DNA of 64,000 nucleotides from Tolypeutes matacus (GCA_026826555.1 JAKSZT010054399.1:3415627-3479626), one strand, 5' to 3'; counted from the stretch's first letter, positions 23,061 through 35,590 are shown. Notes: generated by a model not told the origin, from the sequence alone. Made by a program: numbers and translations.

Positions 23061-23754
23061 TTATATATACATGATATGGTACAATACAGAGTATATGTAC
23101 ATATCTTGCTCAGATTAAAAAGGAAACTGATAACTTATAAAGAATTGTCTAGAAATGCCAGCAAAGAGGGTAGAGGAGCCTTGTTTGATAAACAGCAAAT
23201 GACTTATTGCCCAGGCCAAACTTTTCATATTCCTAGTTCTGGCTATTGAGACCAAGATTACTGTGATTCCAGAAACACTTACAGGCCATTTGGGAAAATA
23301 CAAAGCAGCATGATCCAATAAACTGTCCCTTATAAAGCACTCAGGTCATTTTCTTTCTCCACTTCTTTATGATCTCTAGCATTTCATCTTGAGAAACAAG
23401 TCTCATTATGAAAGCAACTCTGTTTTATAAAGCAATAAAGTGAAAAAGAGAGTCTTTCCCAACCAGACTCAGGTCAGACCAGACAAAAATCACTTTGATT
23501 TATCTTTGTCGTTTTTACATCTCCTCTACTCAGTATACAGAATTATAGGAGGGAATGACATGCCATTAATTGGTGCTCTTGCAATAACTATATTTCATGG
23601 TACCAGAAGGGAAGTGGGTAGTGCTACGTGTCCAGGAAGTTCTTAATCTCTAGTGAACACTCAGACTGGGTCTTGGGCATAAGCGGACAAAGCGGTAGCC
23701 AGTGAATTTTTATTCAAGAGGTCTCTAAGCATTCCCCAACTAGTGTGAATTTTC

Positions 23755-23848
23755 CCTTTTACAGTAGGGATACTAACACCTACTTCAGGGTATTTCTTGG
23801 GGGATTAAGGGCAAAGCAGTTAGTACCATGTCTGGAACTTAGAAATGC
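23755..23848 (+). mobile_element. MIR 3' fragment
   Basis: Phrases such as ACTAACACCTACTTCAGGGT and AGTTAGTACCATGTCTGG fit the 3' half of MIR. Low divergence support. Confidence 0.45.
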
Positions 23849-23910
23849 CCACTATGTTGGGAAGTAGAGGGCAAGAGAGTTGGGAGTCCTGCTGGGTAAG
23901 CTTTGACCCG

Positions 23911-24320
23911 TGTTTTAGTGTCGAGCTGTTAAAACAAATACCACACCGTGGGTTGTCTTCAACAGCAGGAATTTATCTGCTCCCAATTTTGAGTCTTCTC
24001 TCAGAAGACTGGCATTCTGGGCTGGCTGCCTGTGAACCCTGGTCCTTGGCCGTCGTCACGTGGCAATGCACATGGCGGCATCTTCTCCTTTCTCTTCCGG
24101 GTTCCATCGACTCCCAGCTTCTGGCTTCCCTGGTTATTCCTCTCTCCGTCTGACTTTCCCTCTGCCTGCAAAGGACTCCAGTCATCTAGATTAAAGCCCG
24201 ACCTGCGGGGCCACACCTTAACGAAGCGGCATCTTGAAGAGACCTTATTGACAGTGGATCCACACCCACCAGAATACAGACCAAGACCAAGAACATGTCC
24301 AAACTGGGGTGCACAAGTCA
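23911..24320 (-). mobile_element. MaLR-type solo LTR, copy F
   Basis: The reverse-complement form begins TGTTTTAGTGTCGAGCTG and carries the family's CACATGGCGGCATCTTCTCC and CAAAGGACTCCAGTCATC blocks. The right boundary is set at about 24320; flanks ACCCG and ATCCC are weakly alike. CpG content is higher than in relatives. Confidence 0.78.
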
Positions 24321-26234
24321 ATCCCCCGTACCTGGGGGGTGGAAGCCTCAGGGGCTGCCTGCAAGAAAGGGCTCCTGGTACCTGGAAAATGAGGGAGCAG
24401 CAGCAGGTAGGGGGAGCAGGCTCTTGAGGCAGGGAGGAAGGTTCACTGAGTGGAGAGGTGTTGAAGATAACGAAAAGAAGGAAGGAGCTGACCCACTCAC
24501 AAATTCGCCTAGGCTGGTGGGCTTGATGAAAAGTTAAGCTAATCACAGTAGCACATTATTGGATGTTCCTTGCTCTTTTCAGCAGTGTTGGTATATATTT
24601 GATTCAAAGTATACACATAAATGTTTTCATTGATAATCTATTGCCTTACATGGGTGGGTCAAGAGGTCACCCCTGCTCTGTGGTTACCTCCAGAAGTCAG
24701 GAGAAAACACATGTGTTACCTGTGTCAGGGCACTGCCTGCCTCTCATTTTTTTAACCTATGATCATAGAAAATTCCCTAAAGGTTAATTAAAAGCTTTGC
24801 TTTCCAGCCTCCGGTGTATCGTGCTAAATATATTTGCTGGTTTGGATGTCAACAGCAACTAATATTTGTGAGTAGCTTAAGCAACAGGAAAGAGTTGAGT
24901 AAAAGAAGAAAAAAAAAATCCTCAAATACTATATACCACTGCTGAATAATTGTCTCACCCTCAGTGCAATTATCTACTTCTAACTAAGAAGTTCTCAGGC
25001 AAATAAATGTATTCAAACAATGCAAACTTTCCATTACAAAAAGCCCTCCACTGTCCACGCTTTTGTTTATTGGAATATGATTCCACATTGCTTGGATCAA
25101 CATTAATTGACAAATATAATGTAATAGAAATGTTTATATCTTAAAGTCTCTCTCTTTCTCTGTGTGTCTCGGTCCATCTCTCTGTGTCTCTGTGTGTGTG
25201 TCTCTCTCTCACCCCTCCTCCCACACTCACATACACGCCGCAGATGGGGCACTGAACAGGCTCATTCATCACACTCTATTATATACGTTGAAAAGAAGAA
25301 TCAGGGTTTTGGTCAAGAGTTTCAATCTCTTGAATCAGAATTCCGGACCTTGATTCAGCTTCTAAATCTGATGGTAATAATATCATTTTTAAAGGCTCAG
25401 GGACAAATCCAGGAATTTTCCCAAAAGATGAACTTTAAAATGAGTTTCTCTTTGAGAGATAGCCCTACTCCAACTTATTCTAACACTAGCACCCTATTTC
25501 TAAGGAACAGATTTACACTAATTAGAGCTGATTCCCTTGGTTTATCAGTAATTAGTTGCCACTAAAAACAGATTACATTAAGGCCTTCTCCAAAGTCCTG
25601 AATCTTCTGCTTCTATTAATCACTTAATGACTGTGCAGTGTATTAGGGAACCACTTGGAAACACCAGAAGGAAGGTTAGAGACATTTGGCTCTTGCTTAC
25701 TTGGCTCCTACAGTTAGTAGAGATGTAGGGAAGTAGAACTTGTTACTATGCCACAGTGGTACTGGTGGAGAAACCAAGGTCTGGCCATCTGTCCAGGTAA
25801 CTCTTGAGCAGATACCATGAGCCTGTTGATTTCACTCTCCCTGCCCTGTCCCATGTAGGGCCTTCAGTCTGCTATGGCAGACTCCATCTGCCATCGCCAT
25901 GCCCTGGGGCTGAGTCACCCTTGATTCCAGGGCCAAGTCTTGTTCCACATGCTCAGCCTGCCACCCTGACCCAAGGGGCAAACCACAGTAGGCTGAATAC
26001 ATGCCAAGAAAGCATGCTTGCTTTTGAGCTGGGGAGTTGGAGAGACTAAATCCATCCATGTTGGTCATTTCCCTATCCATGAATGAATCCAAAGCTCTAG
26101 AAAAATGAAACAGGGAAGAATGGAAATACTGTGGAAAACCAGAAGAGGAGGAAAAAATGTAGGTAGAATCAACTGTAAGCAGCAAAAAAGGTAGCCAGTA
26201 ATCAAAGCTAAGTTTTGTCTCTCAAGATTTAGAA
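24321..26234. other. Intergenic stretch, nothing assigned apart from low complexity
   Basis: A CT/GT-rich low-complexity run lies at 25146-25212. No gene was recognised; the open frames at 25164-25565 and 25832-26185 have no domain. Confidence 0.5.
25146..25212. repeat. (CT)n/(GT)n low-complexity tract
   Basis: Interleaved TCTCTC and TGTGTG units with single-base interruptions. Confidence 0.85.
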
Positions 26235-26530
26235 TCCTAGAATCTCAGGATTGGATGGAACCATAAAGGTTTTTGTATTTAGTATGGTAATTGCTAGCTG
26301 CTGAAACAAATAAACCCAGAAATTTCAGTGACAATATAATAGTTTAAAACTGCAAGGGAGGTTGAGGATAGCAGTCTAGGTGATGTCCAGGAAGAAGAGG
26401 AAACAGGTTTGGTGAACAACCATAGTTCTCTAGTGCAATCTTTCCATTAATCATCTATATACATATGGGTCACCTCCCTTGAACACCTCTGGTGATGGGG
26501 ACCTCATCACCAGCTGGAAACCTTGAGGCA
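26235..26530 (+). repeat. Ancient interspersed repeat, family not assigned
   Basis: AGAATCCTAGAATCTCAGGA and ATTGGATGGAACCATAAAGG, later GGTGATGGGGACCTCATCAC, are phrases I associate with an old repeat common to mammals. I cannot name the family. A related phrase is at 33540-33600. Confidence 0.4.
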
Positions 26531-27135
26531 TACTCAGGGCCCAACCAAGTGAGCAAATGGGGAGTCTAACAGTTGAGTGGGTCCTTCATGTGCCTAGATG
26601 GCCTCCATCCTATATCTCAAAAGAGACACACCAACTGGGGTTTAATTCTGAACAGATCCCAATAATGTTGGGAACACAAACTCCACAATGTTAAAGACAT
26701 TAAGACTTCTGGAAACTTTGACACCAGAGCAATGAGCTCCTGGAAGTGTGAGGGCAACAGAGAGTCAACAGTGATAAAGAACTAGAACATGTGTTGCATA
26801 TCTAAAGCTGAGTGATTAACAGCAAGCTATTGTTCAAAATTACTGCATAATCAGTTCTTGTCCGCTGTGTTGGTTTACAGGGATTTCGGGATGTCTTGTC
26901 ATCTGTAAAGCTCTGTACATAGGTAAAGAATTGTTATTGTTAATTTGCATCAATAGGTATTTATTAATTCAAAGTATTTTCATAATAGGTTTGTTTACTA
27001 TTGAGCTTACTATTCCTTGATAACACTGAAGAAAAAGTGCAACACACACACAGCATGTCCTCTTCTAACCACCTCAGTGACATTAACTTCTACTCATCTA
27101 GGTGTCCCATATGCTGTACGTCAGTCCTAAACACC
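26531..27135. other. Intergenic stretch, nothing recognised
   Basis: No gene or named repeat seen. Confidence 0.5.
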
Positions 27136-27575
27136 TGTTGGGATTGAATTATGTACCCCCCAAAACATGTTCTGAATCTCAATCCATTTTTGTGGGTGTG
27201 AACCCATCACAAAGAGGATCTTTTAAAGATAGTGTCTTAAGTGGCCAGCTGAATCAGTTTGGGCTTTAATTGGGATTACTGGAATTCTTTTAAGCAGAAT
27301 GAAATTCAGACACACAGAGAGGAGCCACAGGGAGAAGCAAGAAATTGGAAGTCAGCAGAGCCAGGAGGAGAAAACAGAAGATGCAGCCACATGAAAGAAA
27401 AGCCAGAGATCAAGGAGTGCCAGCAGCCAGCCCTGGAGTGCCAGTCTTCAGGGAGAGAGCATTGCCTTGCTGATGCCTCAATTTCCCTTGTCCTCAAAAC
27501 CATCAGCCAACAAATTGTCATTGTTAAGCCAACCCAATGTATGATATTTGTTTTAGCTGCTGGGAAATTAAGACA
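27136..27575 (+). mobile_element. MaLR-type solo LTR, copy G
   Basis: It starts TGTTGGGATTGAATTATGTA and ends GGGAAATTAAGACA. Flanks ACACC and AGTCC match at three of five positions. The start resembles the canonical MLT1 start more closely than other copies, while the interior carries the local family blocks. Confidence 0.8.
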
Positions 27576-27761
27576 AGTCCTGATTCCTCATATTGTGTAC
27601 TGTGATTAGGTGTGATCTAACTGTGGCATGTGTGGCAAATGTCACTTTGTTGACAGCCAGTTGAGCTGTACTAGAGGATGTGCTAATTCCTGATGACAAC
27701 TATATGTTCTTGGACTGTGTCAAACAGTAAAACCCCATGAAAGGTCATGAAGGGAGATCTT

Positions 27762-27980
27762 TTATTTTTAAAGATTTCTTTATTTATTGGGCCCCCCCCC
27801 CGCCCCCTTGTTGTTTTGTGCTTGCTGTCTGCTTTCTGTGTGTTCTTCTGTCTGCTTGTCTTCTCTTTAGGTGGCCCCGGGAACCGAACCTCGGACCTTC
27901 CGGAGTGGGAGAGAGGCGCTGGATCTCTTGCACCACCTCAGCTCCCTGGTCTGCTGCATCTCTTACTGTCTCTCTTCTGT

Positions 27981-28011
<31 letters not shown>

Positions 28012-28278
28012 TTTTACCGGGGGTCCCAGGGTTCGAACCCAGGTCCCTCAGTATGGGAGATGGACGCCCAACCATTTGAGCCACATCTGCCCCCCTCTGT
28101 GCCTCTTTTTGTTGCATCATCTTTCTGCACCAGCACTCCTGCACAGGCCAGCACTCCTGCACAGGCCAGCACTCCTGCATGGACCAGCTTGCTTTTCACC
28201 AGGAGGCCCCGGGAATCAAACCCTGGACCTCCTATATGGTAGATGGGAGCCCAATCGCTAGAGCCACATCCACTTCCC
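27762..28278 (-). mobile_element. Composite DAS-type SINE, carrying a second SINE
   Basis: Perfect target duplication TGAAGGGAGATCTT (27748-27761 and 28279-28292). The layout equals the long composite at 18611. Near 28131-28185, three tandem 18-base units of the CCAGCACTCCTGCACAGG type are visible. A C-run at 27792-27801 stands where relatives have a mixed sequence. About 100 bases in the middle are a nested SINE. Confidence 0.92.
27993..28093 (-). mobile_element. Short DAS-type SINE nested in the composite SINE
   Basis: A T run followed by ACCGGGGGTCCCAGGGTTCG and ending GAGCCACATCTGCCCCC is a single tRNA-like module with its poly(A), minus strand. It breaks a stretch that is continuous in the relative at 18820-18840. 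Flanking CTCTGTGTCTC and CTCTGTGCCTC are the likely target duplication, blurred by a CT run. Confidence 0.82.
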
Positions 28279-28292
28279 TGAAGGGAGATCTT

Positions 28293-28943
28293 AACTATCT
28301 AGAGTTGATTGTGAGTAGCAGGAAATAAAGATAGAGGAAAGGCCTTCTGGGCAAAAAGAGAAGAGTGTACTGGGTGTGGGTCGGCCCCAAAAGATGGCTT
28401 TTTCTGTCCTAAATTCAGGGAAACTGCTAAACTTCACTGTGGAGGGCCCCATTTTCTAGGTGACATTCATGGGCCACCAACATTTGGGAAAGGGCAACAG
28501 CAACGCTTTTATTTGGGGAGGGTCGTGTCTCTGAAGTCCCTGTTTCAAATGTGTGTACACTAGCTTGACAGAGACGGGCACAAGGGCTTTGGGAAAACAG
28601 CTGATGGCATCATGTAACAGAGGCTGCAAACACTCATGAGAGCTGGTGAAGGGATTACAGAAGGACAGCAGCAGGGGAACTCTCTGGATGGGGGGGTGGC
28701 CTTTGTGGGAAGGGGCTGGCTTGGGGCAAGGTCTTCTAGAGGCATCCAATGGGAAACTTGGGAGCTTTGATAGCAGATGCAGAAAACGAGCTGAGGCTGT
28801 TACACTCAAAATTGGCCCCTGTTCTCTTCCTATATTGACTTAAATCCAAGTGCCATATCGTAAGAGGTGGTGATCTTAACAGGAGTTTCATTAAAAGTAA
28901 TTTACTTTTTATAACATAGAAATATCCATTTCCAGCAAAGAAC
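28293..28943. other. Intergenic stretch, nothing recognised
   Basis: No gene or repeat family was recognised. Confidence 0.5.
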
Positions 28944-29418
28944 TGTTTTAGTCTGCTATGCTGTCGAAATGCGATATACCCACAGTGGGTTGGCTTGTAC
29001 AATGGGGATTTATTAGCTTACAAGCTCGCACTTCTGAGGTCAAGAGAATGTCCAAATCAAGGCATCATCAGGCAGTGCTTTCTCCCTGAAGACCGGCTGC
29101 CAGCGATCCTGGACTCTTCTGTCACATGTCAAGGCACATGGTGGCGTCTGCTGGTCTCTCCCTTCTCTTCCAGGTTTTATTGCTTTCAGCTTCTGACTTC
29201 ATGGCTTTCTCTCTGCTTCTGTGACTTTCTCTCTGTCTTTCCATATTCATCCTGTTTATAAAGGACTCTAGTAAGAGCATTAAGATCCAACCTGGACCGT
29301 GCCCTAACTGTAGTAACCTAATCAAAAGTCCCTACTCACAATAGGTTTATACCCACAGGAATGGACAAGCTTCAAGAACGTGATTCTCTGGGGTACATAA
29401 CAACTTCAAACTATCGCA
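28944..29418 (-). mobile_element. MaLR-type solo LTR, copy H, complete
   Basis: The 475-base element runs TGTTTTAGTCTGCTATGCTG to CAAACTATCGCA, with identical flanking pentamers AGAAC at 28939-28943 and 29419-29423. Blocks match copies B, C and F. Confidence 0.9.
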
Positions 29419-29761
29419 AGAACTAAGAGTTTTCTCTCCTTAAAAAAAAAATACTTGATTCTAGCATTTATTCCTCTAGCTTGCAGAGTGGTGTGCTCTA
29501 TATAACCAGAAGTACTTTAGCATGTTATTTTAGGCTAATGGCTACTTCAAAGATCAAAGTTAATGACAAGTAAAAATTTATAAGGGGTGTGTTTGTTTTT
29601 ATCAAACCCATAAGAATTGGTAAAACAGGGCAAGAGGAATAATTCTCTTTTTTTTTCCCTAATGAGCTCAGAGCATTTTAAAGCCTTCCTCATTAGCCTA
29701 ATAACAGATTGCAGAAGTGGAAGAGGGAAGTGGAAGAACCTTTCCCAAAGTCCTATGGTGG

Positions 29762-29850
29762 GGAGTGGATGTAGCCCAGTGGTTGAGAGCCTGCTTCCCA
29801 TGTACGAGGTCCTGGGTTCAATCCCCGGTATCTCCTATGGCATGCTGCAG
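29762..29850 (+). mobile_element. Short DAS-type SINE, tRNA-like head only
   Basis: GGAGTGGATGTAGCCCAGTG holds the A-box-like part and GGGTTCAATCCCC the B box. No A-rich tail follows, so the copy is truncated or decayed. Confidence 0.8.
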
Positions 29851-30089
29851 GAAGAAATGGGGTAGCAGGTAGCCCTATTGCAGATGATGACCTGACAAAT
29901 GTTTTCTGGTCATGGTGGGCAATTAAGGTCTCTGATCCAAGGCTGAGAAACTTGTCAATGCACTTCACTGTCTTTATTGGTTCCCTAGATTTTATGTGCC
30001 ATCCTGTCACAGAGGATGCTTGAAAGTTCAAGAAAGGGCTTACTAGTAAAAGAAAATTGGGCGTGGAGCAAACATCCATCTAGAAAGGG

Positions 30090-30220
30090 ACCTTTACATT
30101 TATTTTACAGTTAGGAAAACCAAGGCAGAGAAAAGCGAATAGCTTCTGCTGAACATAAAAAGAGCACATGGCAGAGCCAGACAAGAATGCACATCTTCTG
30201 CTTCCTCCCAGGGTCCATGT
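30090..30220 (-). mobile_element. MIR relic (tentative)
   Basis: TTATTTTACAGTTAGGAAAAC followed by CAAGGCAGAGAAAAG and AGCACATGGCAGAGCCAG fits a diverged MIR reverse complement. Confidence 0.5.
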
Positions 30221-33200
30221 CAATAGACTCAAAGCTTAGCTCATCTTTTAAGTCTGCCAAGTGATGGGGGGTCGGGGGGGAGGGTGGACTAGTCCTCCAA
30301 CAGAAAAGAGTCAGCAAGACTAATCTCCGTTTTGGTAAAGTCTGTGTAATAACTGATCAGACTCTCCTAAGAGATCATCCCACTGACGTTCTGATTTCTA
30401 AAATGTCAAAACATGTAAAGGATCATCAGGTTAAAATTAAATCTCAGGTGGGTTGGAGAAAATTGTCGGGTTTAAAAATAAAAGGCTGGAAATGAAGAAA
30501 AGAACGCCTCGTCTCTCGCGAGTAGCAGTAGGCATCAAGTGCTTCTTTCAATGCAGAGGTCAGGGCAGCTACCCCCAAAAGTCCTCCCTGGCCCTCCAGC
30601 CACCACAGAGCATTCAGCAAAGAACGTTACCAGCAACAGACTCTAAAAACTGTTTGTAAAGGATGCTGAGAGAGGGAGAGGCTTCGAAGTGAAACGTCTA
30701 CATTGGGAAAATTCAAATAAGAATGTGGGACAAGATAAAACTCTACTTTAGAAGCTCATCCTTCCACCCTAAAAAAGCCCATGAATTCTAAGAATCACTG
30801 ATTCCTTGGGAGAGAGAGGGGAAAGGAGGGAGAGAAGGAGGGAAGGAAACCCCCTAAAATGCAAAGACATGCCCCCCGCACTGTGTTGAAATCACCTTCT
30901 TGAGACTCACTGCACTTATTTTGCCTGCCAGGCATGGCTTAGCCACAGGGAAAATGTGAGAAGAAAAAAAAAATCAGTACATCTTTTTGTATTATTAGAA
31001 AAACACTAGACCGGCTAAGAAGAATTTTGACAAACTGTTAACAAGGTGTGTCTAAAGCTCTGGTTCTGATGTGAACATCAGAAGAGCACAAAAACACTGA
31101 TCTGGACGTGAAACTGCCGGTGCCGGACGTGAAAGTTGTCGGCAGGGCCAGTGCAGTGGGGTGATGGAACAGGAGTCCGGCCCAGGAGACACACAGGGTC
31201 AGTGTGCACTTCCACTCCAGGGTTAAATTCTCAGGCCAATTGGGAGATCGAGAAGGATAATTTCCTGTTTGAAAAAGAAACTGGTATTTTTGAGTAAAAT
31301 CTCAACTCAGCACAGAGTTTTGGGCATACAGAGTCCCAGCTACAAGGTGCAAGTCACTGCTCAGCTTCTGGACTTTCATTCATCTCTCCGTGGCTTGGCT
31401 ATGGGGTGGATGGGCCTCTTATTTAGGGCCAAGTGCAATTCCTATAATGTTCTGTATTGAAGGGGCCTTGAAATTCCACACATGAGTCCTCCTTGGAGAG
31501 ATGCAAAAGAAGAACCCAACTTTTCACTGCAAACACTTTTGCACCTCCATCCTTATTTTAATTCTGCATAAAAGGAGACACACTCAGGTGAGCAGAGAAC
31601 ATGACCACGCCCATGGTCATTAACGGAATAATTCTGTTCCTGCTGCCCTGAGAATTTACCATGGAGAGCTCTGAGCCACTGACTTTCCTTATCCTTGGAA
31701 GCAGCCTGGGGCTCCTCTGTTTAGGTCATAAAGCGAAAATCTTGATAAGAAGATTTTCCATCTTACTGGCGTTCAGAACAGTTCACTGCAAAGTTCGTCT
31801 TTGAGGGCAAGCACTGCGGGTTTTCCTGGGGAAAGTCGCAGCTGCTACTGGTGTCAGCTCATGAGACTTACCTGGGAGGCTTACCTTTCTCTGTTGCTAT
31901 GGAGATTTGCGATCAGTTGAAGTGCATCGACTTTTGCTTGCACCCTGGAATTTGAAATAAGAAAATGCATTCTGATCTAGGCTTAGCTACATCACACCCC
32001 TCGATAGAAATCAAGGAAGAGAGCTACTAAGTCTGACATCTAGACTTAGCTCCTCACAGCTCTCTCAACACGCTTCCCGCCAGCTCAGCTCTGCCCTAAG
32101 CTGGTATTTATCTTCCTGAAAACACCGGCATCTACCGTTCTTGAGTATCAGAAAAAACTCAGGAATACTCAGGGGAAAAAAAAAAAAAAAAGTTGAGTAG
32201 TAATGGTTTCCTGCAACAAAATTCACACTTTTTTTTTTATCAAGATGATTTAGAAGATAACAGCATTGCTTAATGGCCTCTACCATTAGCAGCTAATGGA
32301 GTCATTTCTGACCTTCAGGCTGAACTTTCATTTTCAGCTAAACCTGGGCTCCTGAGCATAACCTCATTATCACATACAGCATATGACAGGTGTTGGAAGT
32401 GTAATTGTCTATGGAAAATGAGAAAAGTGGCAACTCGACATTGTTTCACATAGAAAACGTCCCCAGTCGAAACCATCTTTCTTCTGTAGTTATGCAACCA
32501 ATAGTGAATGACCATCTTCAAATGGCGGAGAACCAAGCCTGAAAGCTTGTATGACACAGAGCCACTTCCTTTGTAGAACAGGAATTTACATCTTTGCACT
32601 TCCATTAGCAAAATAAAGATAAAGGACAAGGGAAAAGTGGGCTATTTGAAGGAAATCTGGAAAATCTAACAAGAATAAAGTAGAAAATTTAAATCACCTT
32701 GACTTTACAGTTCTGTTGATAACCACTATTATGTTACTCTAAGTCCTTTTGCTGTTTTTCCCCCACAGTTGAAATTGTACTGCATTTATTAATTTGTATA
32801 CTATTTTCCTTTTAATGTTACTTTAAAATTCCCATTATTATCAGAAACTGTGACAATATTTTTTCCTTATTATTTGTCTCATCTTTCTTCCTTCTGGGAT
32901 AAAAATCACTCATCTCATTTTAAAAGGTTTTGTTTCAAAGTTTCAGTGTGTTTTAATTAAGTAGGTACGGTAGGACTACTGGTACATGTACTGGTATTGC
33001 TGAGGATTGTGTGAGTTTGTTTACAATCTTGACTGGAGATGGTACTTAGCGGACCACCTGCACACACATACACACTCAAGCTTCAAAAGGCAAACAGCTA
33101 ACATCCTCCCTTTAGATTGGGGAAAGAGCTCTAGAGTTTCAGGTCAGCATTTGCTGAAACAATCTGAAGGATAATTGAAAAAATCACATTAACTGCTGAT

Positions 33201-33400
33201 CAAAAGCCTAGATTATATTTCTATTTGGTACAATCAGGTCAAGGAATCTCTTATTAGAGGTAAACAAAGACTCGAGGAATCTAAAGAAACACTGGAAAGC
33301 AAAAGGGCTTCTCTGAAAGGAATTTGGGGTAAGAAAAAAGAAGTATTCTCTTTAAGCCCTGATAGGGGGATTACCAAGGTTAGAGGAGCAATAACCAAAA
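30221..33400. other. Repeat-poor intergenic stretch
   Basis: Few recognised repeats and no gene. It includes an RFX X-box-like site at 31893 and a conserved-looking region at about 32300-32640 with scattered CpGs. Open frames here are short and without domains. Confidence 0.45.
31893..31906 (+). promoter_or_regulatory. RFX X-box-like motif
   Basis: The sequence GTTGCTATGGAGAT is close to the RFX-factor X-box (GTTGCCATGGAAAC-like inverted repeat). Two mismatches fall in the second half-site. It lies in a repeat-poor block, so a regulatory role is possible but not shown. Confidence 0.3.
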
Positions 33401-35132
33401 ATAGTTAAAGATAAGGTAAATAGTTCTGAATTTTAATTAGACTTTGATGTCTTTGACAGAATGGGGAGTTTGGAAAATCCTATACAGTGCTGATCCAACT
33501 TCCTATGGACAGGCGATCACGTACCAGCCTCCAGCGGACATTCCCAGCGATGGAGAGCTCATCCTTCCTGAGTCAATGCATTCCTTTACTGAACAGCTCC
33601 AATTAGTTCATGTATGGGTTATCATGTTTGGTAATATAATTATTAGTAACACTGGCTAATGTTAAGTTAAGTCATTTTTCTTTTTTATATAAAGCTCCAT
33701 AAAAGGGTGTTGCATAGGGAAATTTTGTCTGCACCTTAGCAATAACCAAGACACCGCCCCTTCCCCAGGGACTGCATCCATACTAGGTACCTGAATGGAA
33801 ATGGACAGCCTCTGGGTTCTGGCCCTGCTAATGCAAACCAAACAGTGAGCGTTCCCTGCATTTCCTCCTCCAGAGCTAGCAGAGACTCTGCCTAACACAG
33901 AACCCAGAGGAAACCAATATCTGCCAACAGGCCAGCTGAGCCCTAAGGGCGCCATTCATGGGACAGAAGTGCAGCATCTTTCCTTCCTGCTCCAGAAGGG
34001 CATAGAAGGAAACAGAGGTGTGAGTCACACAGTAACTTGCTGGCTTTGGGAAGATCCCACTGCAGTCGTCAAGGGGAGGCAAGAAACATCTCTTTTTATT
34101 TGTTCCGTTAAATTCCTTTTTTTCCAACTAGCCATATCTCAAAATGGATCGAGAATTGGATTGCTGCCATCTCCCCTTCAGCCCAATTCAATAAGCATTT
34201 GCTATATAGTCACTGACCATTTCCCTGGGGAGGGGCAGCCTCAGTGACCGAGACGATGAATTCTCATGAGCCAGCTGAGATGAGGTGCACAGAACTGACT
34301 CATGAGCCGAGATCAAGGTTTTAGGCAGAGGGGGCCAACAGACCCCATTTCCAGAATCCCAATGAGAAACTGCCCCCACTCTGTCACGTGGAATTCCTGC
34401 ACTATCCAGGGCTGAGATCAACCAGATCACGATAGGCAGCAGATTCTGTATGTTCAAACACCAGCTCTATTCCCTTCCAAGCCCCTTTTGTACTGGGTGC
34501 ATCTGGACTTCTAGTTTCCTGCATTCACATTCAGGTGCATTCAACAAATATTGGATGAGAGATGCTGGAGATGGACAAAACCTACACCAGGGACAGTAAG
34601 CTACAAAAAGAATATCCAATGCACTGAAGGAGCTGGGGACAAAAGCAAAACAATTACTCTCTCTCTTTTGCAGTGTCAGCTCGGAGGCTGACCTTCCTAT
34701 TGCCTTTTCAATACTTGCTTGCTGGGTAACAATGGGCAAAATCCAAAGACAGGTGGCATAGAACTTGTCAAACTGATTTAGAAACTCACGGGGAAAGCAA
34801 AGGACCAAGACAAGCTGGGACATTTTGGGTGACAACAAAGGCCTGGGGCCTTTACCTGCAGGACATCAGACCCATCGCCATGTGAAGCTATTGTACCTAA
34901 AACATGGTATAATTACAGAACTGAACTAGTAGGACCATGGTGCAGACTAGAAAGTCAGAAACAAGCACACACCTATATGAAAATGTGATATGTGACAGAG
35001 GTGGCAAGAGCGATCCATAGCCGGAAGTGTGGGCTCTTCTCAGATTGGTGTTGAGGCAATTTGTTATTCAAATAAAAATTAATGTTTTACTTCAAGATAT
35101 TGAGTAGTCGTGAGTGCTGTTTGCTGAATATC
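33401..35132. other. Intergenic stretch with a few old relics
   Basis: 33530-33610 contains GCGATGGAGAGCTCATCC and GAACAGCTCCAATTAG, phrases of the unassigned ancient repeat also seen at 26235. 34505-34600 has an L1ME-like CAACAAATATTGGATGAGAG phrase. No gene recognised. Confidence 0.45.
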
Positions 35133-35146
35133 CCAGGTCTCTTCTT

Positions 35147-35233
35147 TATTTTTTTTTTTAAACAATTTATTGAAGTATATCATTCATACAGGAACGTACA
35201 TAAACTATAAGTGTTCAGTAAACATCGTAACCT
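35147..35233 (-). mobile_element. Very short 5'-truncated L1 3' end
   Basis: A T run (the poly(A) tail on the minus strand) followed by AACAATTTATTGAAGTATAT is L1 3' UTR-like. The 14-base target duplication CCAGGTCTCTTCTT is perfect (35133-35146 and 35234-35247). Only about 87 bases were copied before reverse transcription stopped. Confidence 0.82.
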
Positions 35234-35247
35234 CCAGGTCTCTTCTT

Positions 35248-35590
35248 CTGGGCCGGGAGGTGACATTTCTCTGTCACCTCTGAAACTAGACAAGGCCATG
35301 TGACTTGCTTTGGCCACCGAAATGTGATCAGAAGAGACGAGCATCCCCTCCAAGCAGAAGCTTGGAGCGGCAGGACACGACTTGCAACGGCCCCTCCTGC
35401 TGCGGGGATCTTGGATTCCCACATCTACACCCACCCACATGCACCTGAGCCCCCGTGTGACTGTGACGGCCAGAGACGCCTGGACACCCAGAGGACATGC
35501 AAAACCGACAAGATGTAAACCTGGTGTTGAACCTCTGCGACCGAGGGGCTGGTTGTTTCTTCAAGTTAACACCAGCCTCTCCTGACTAAG
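35248..35590 (+). mobile_element. Probable old LTR or MER relic, family not assigned
   Basis: GGCCATGTGACTTGCTTTGG and CCGAAATGTGATCAGAAGAG are phrases of a known mammalian repeat type with a nearby ACATGCAAAACCGAC block. I cannot name the family safely. CpG content is unusually high for an old repeat. Confidence 0.45.

Noticed and set aside
24001..24546. 181-codon minus-strand open frame
   Set aside because: Mostly LTR copy F plus flank; the LTR family is non-coding and the frame is not kept in its relatives.
27737..28261. 174-codon open frame
   Set aside because: It is a reading through two nested SINEs; similar frames occur in the sister copies at 18586, 47641, 50896 and 62319.
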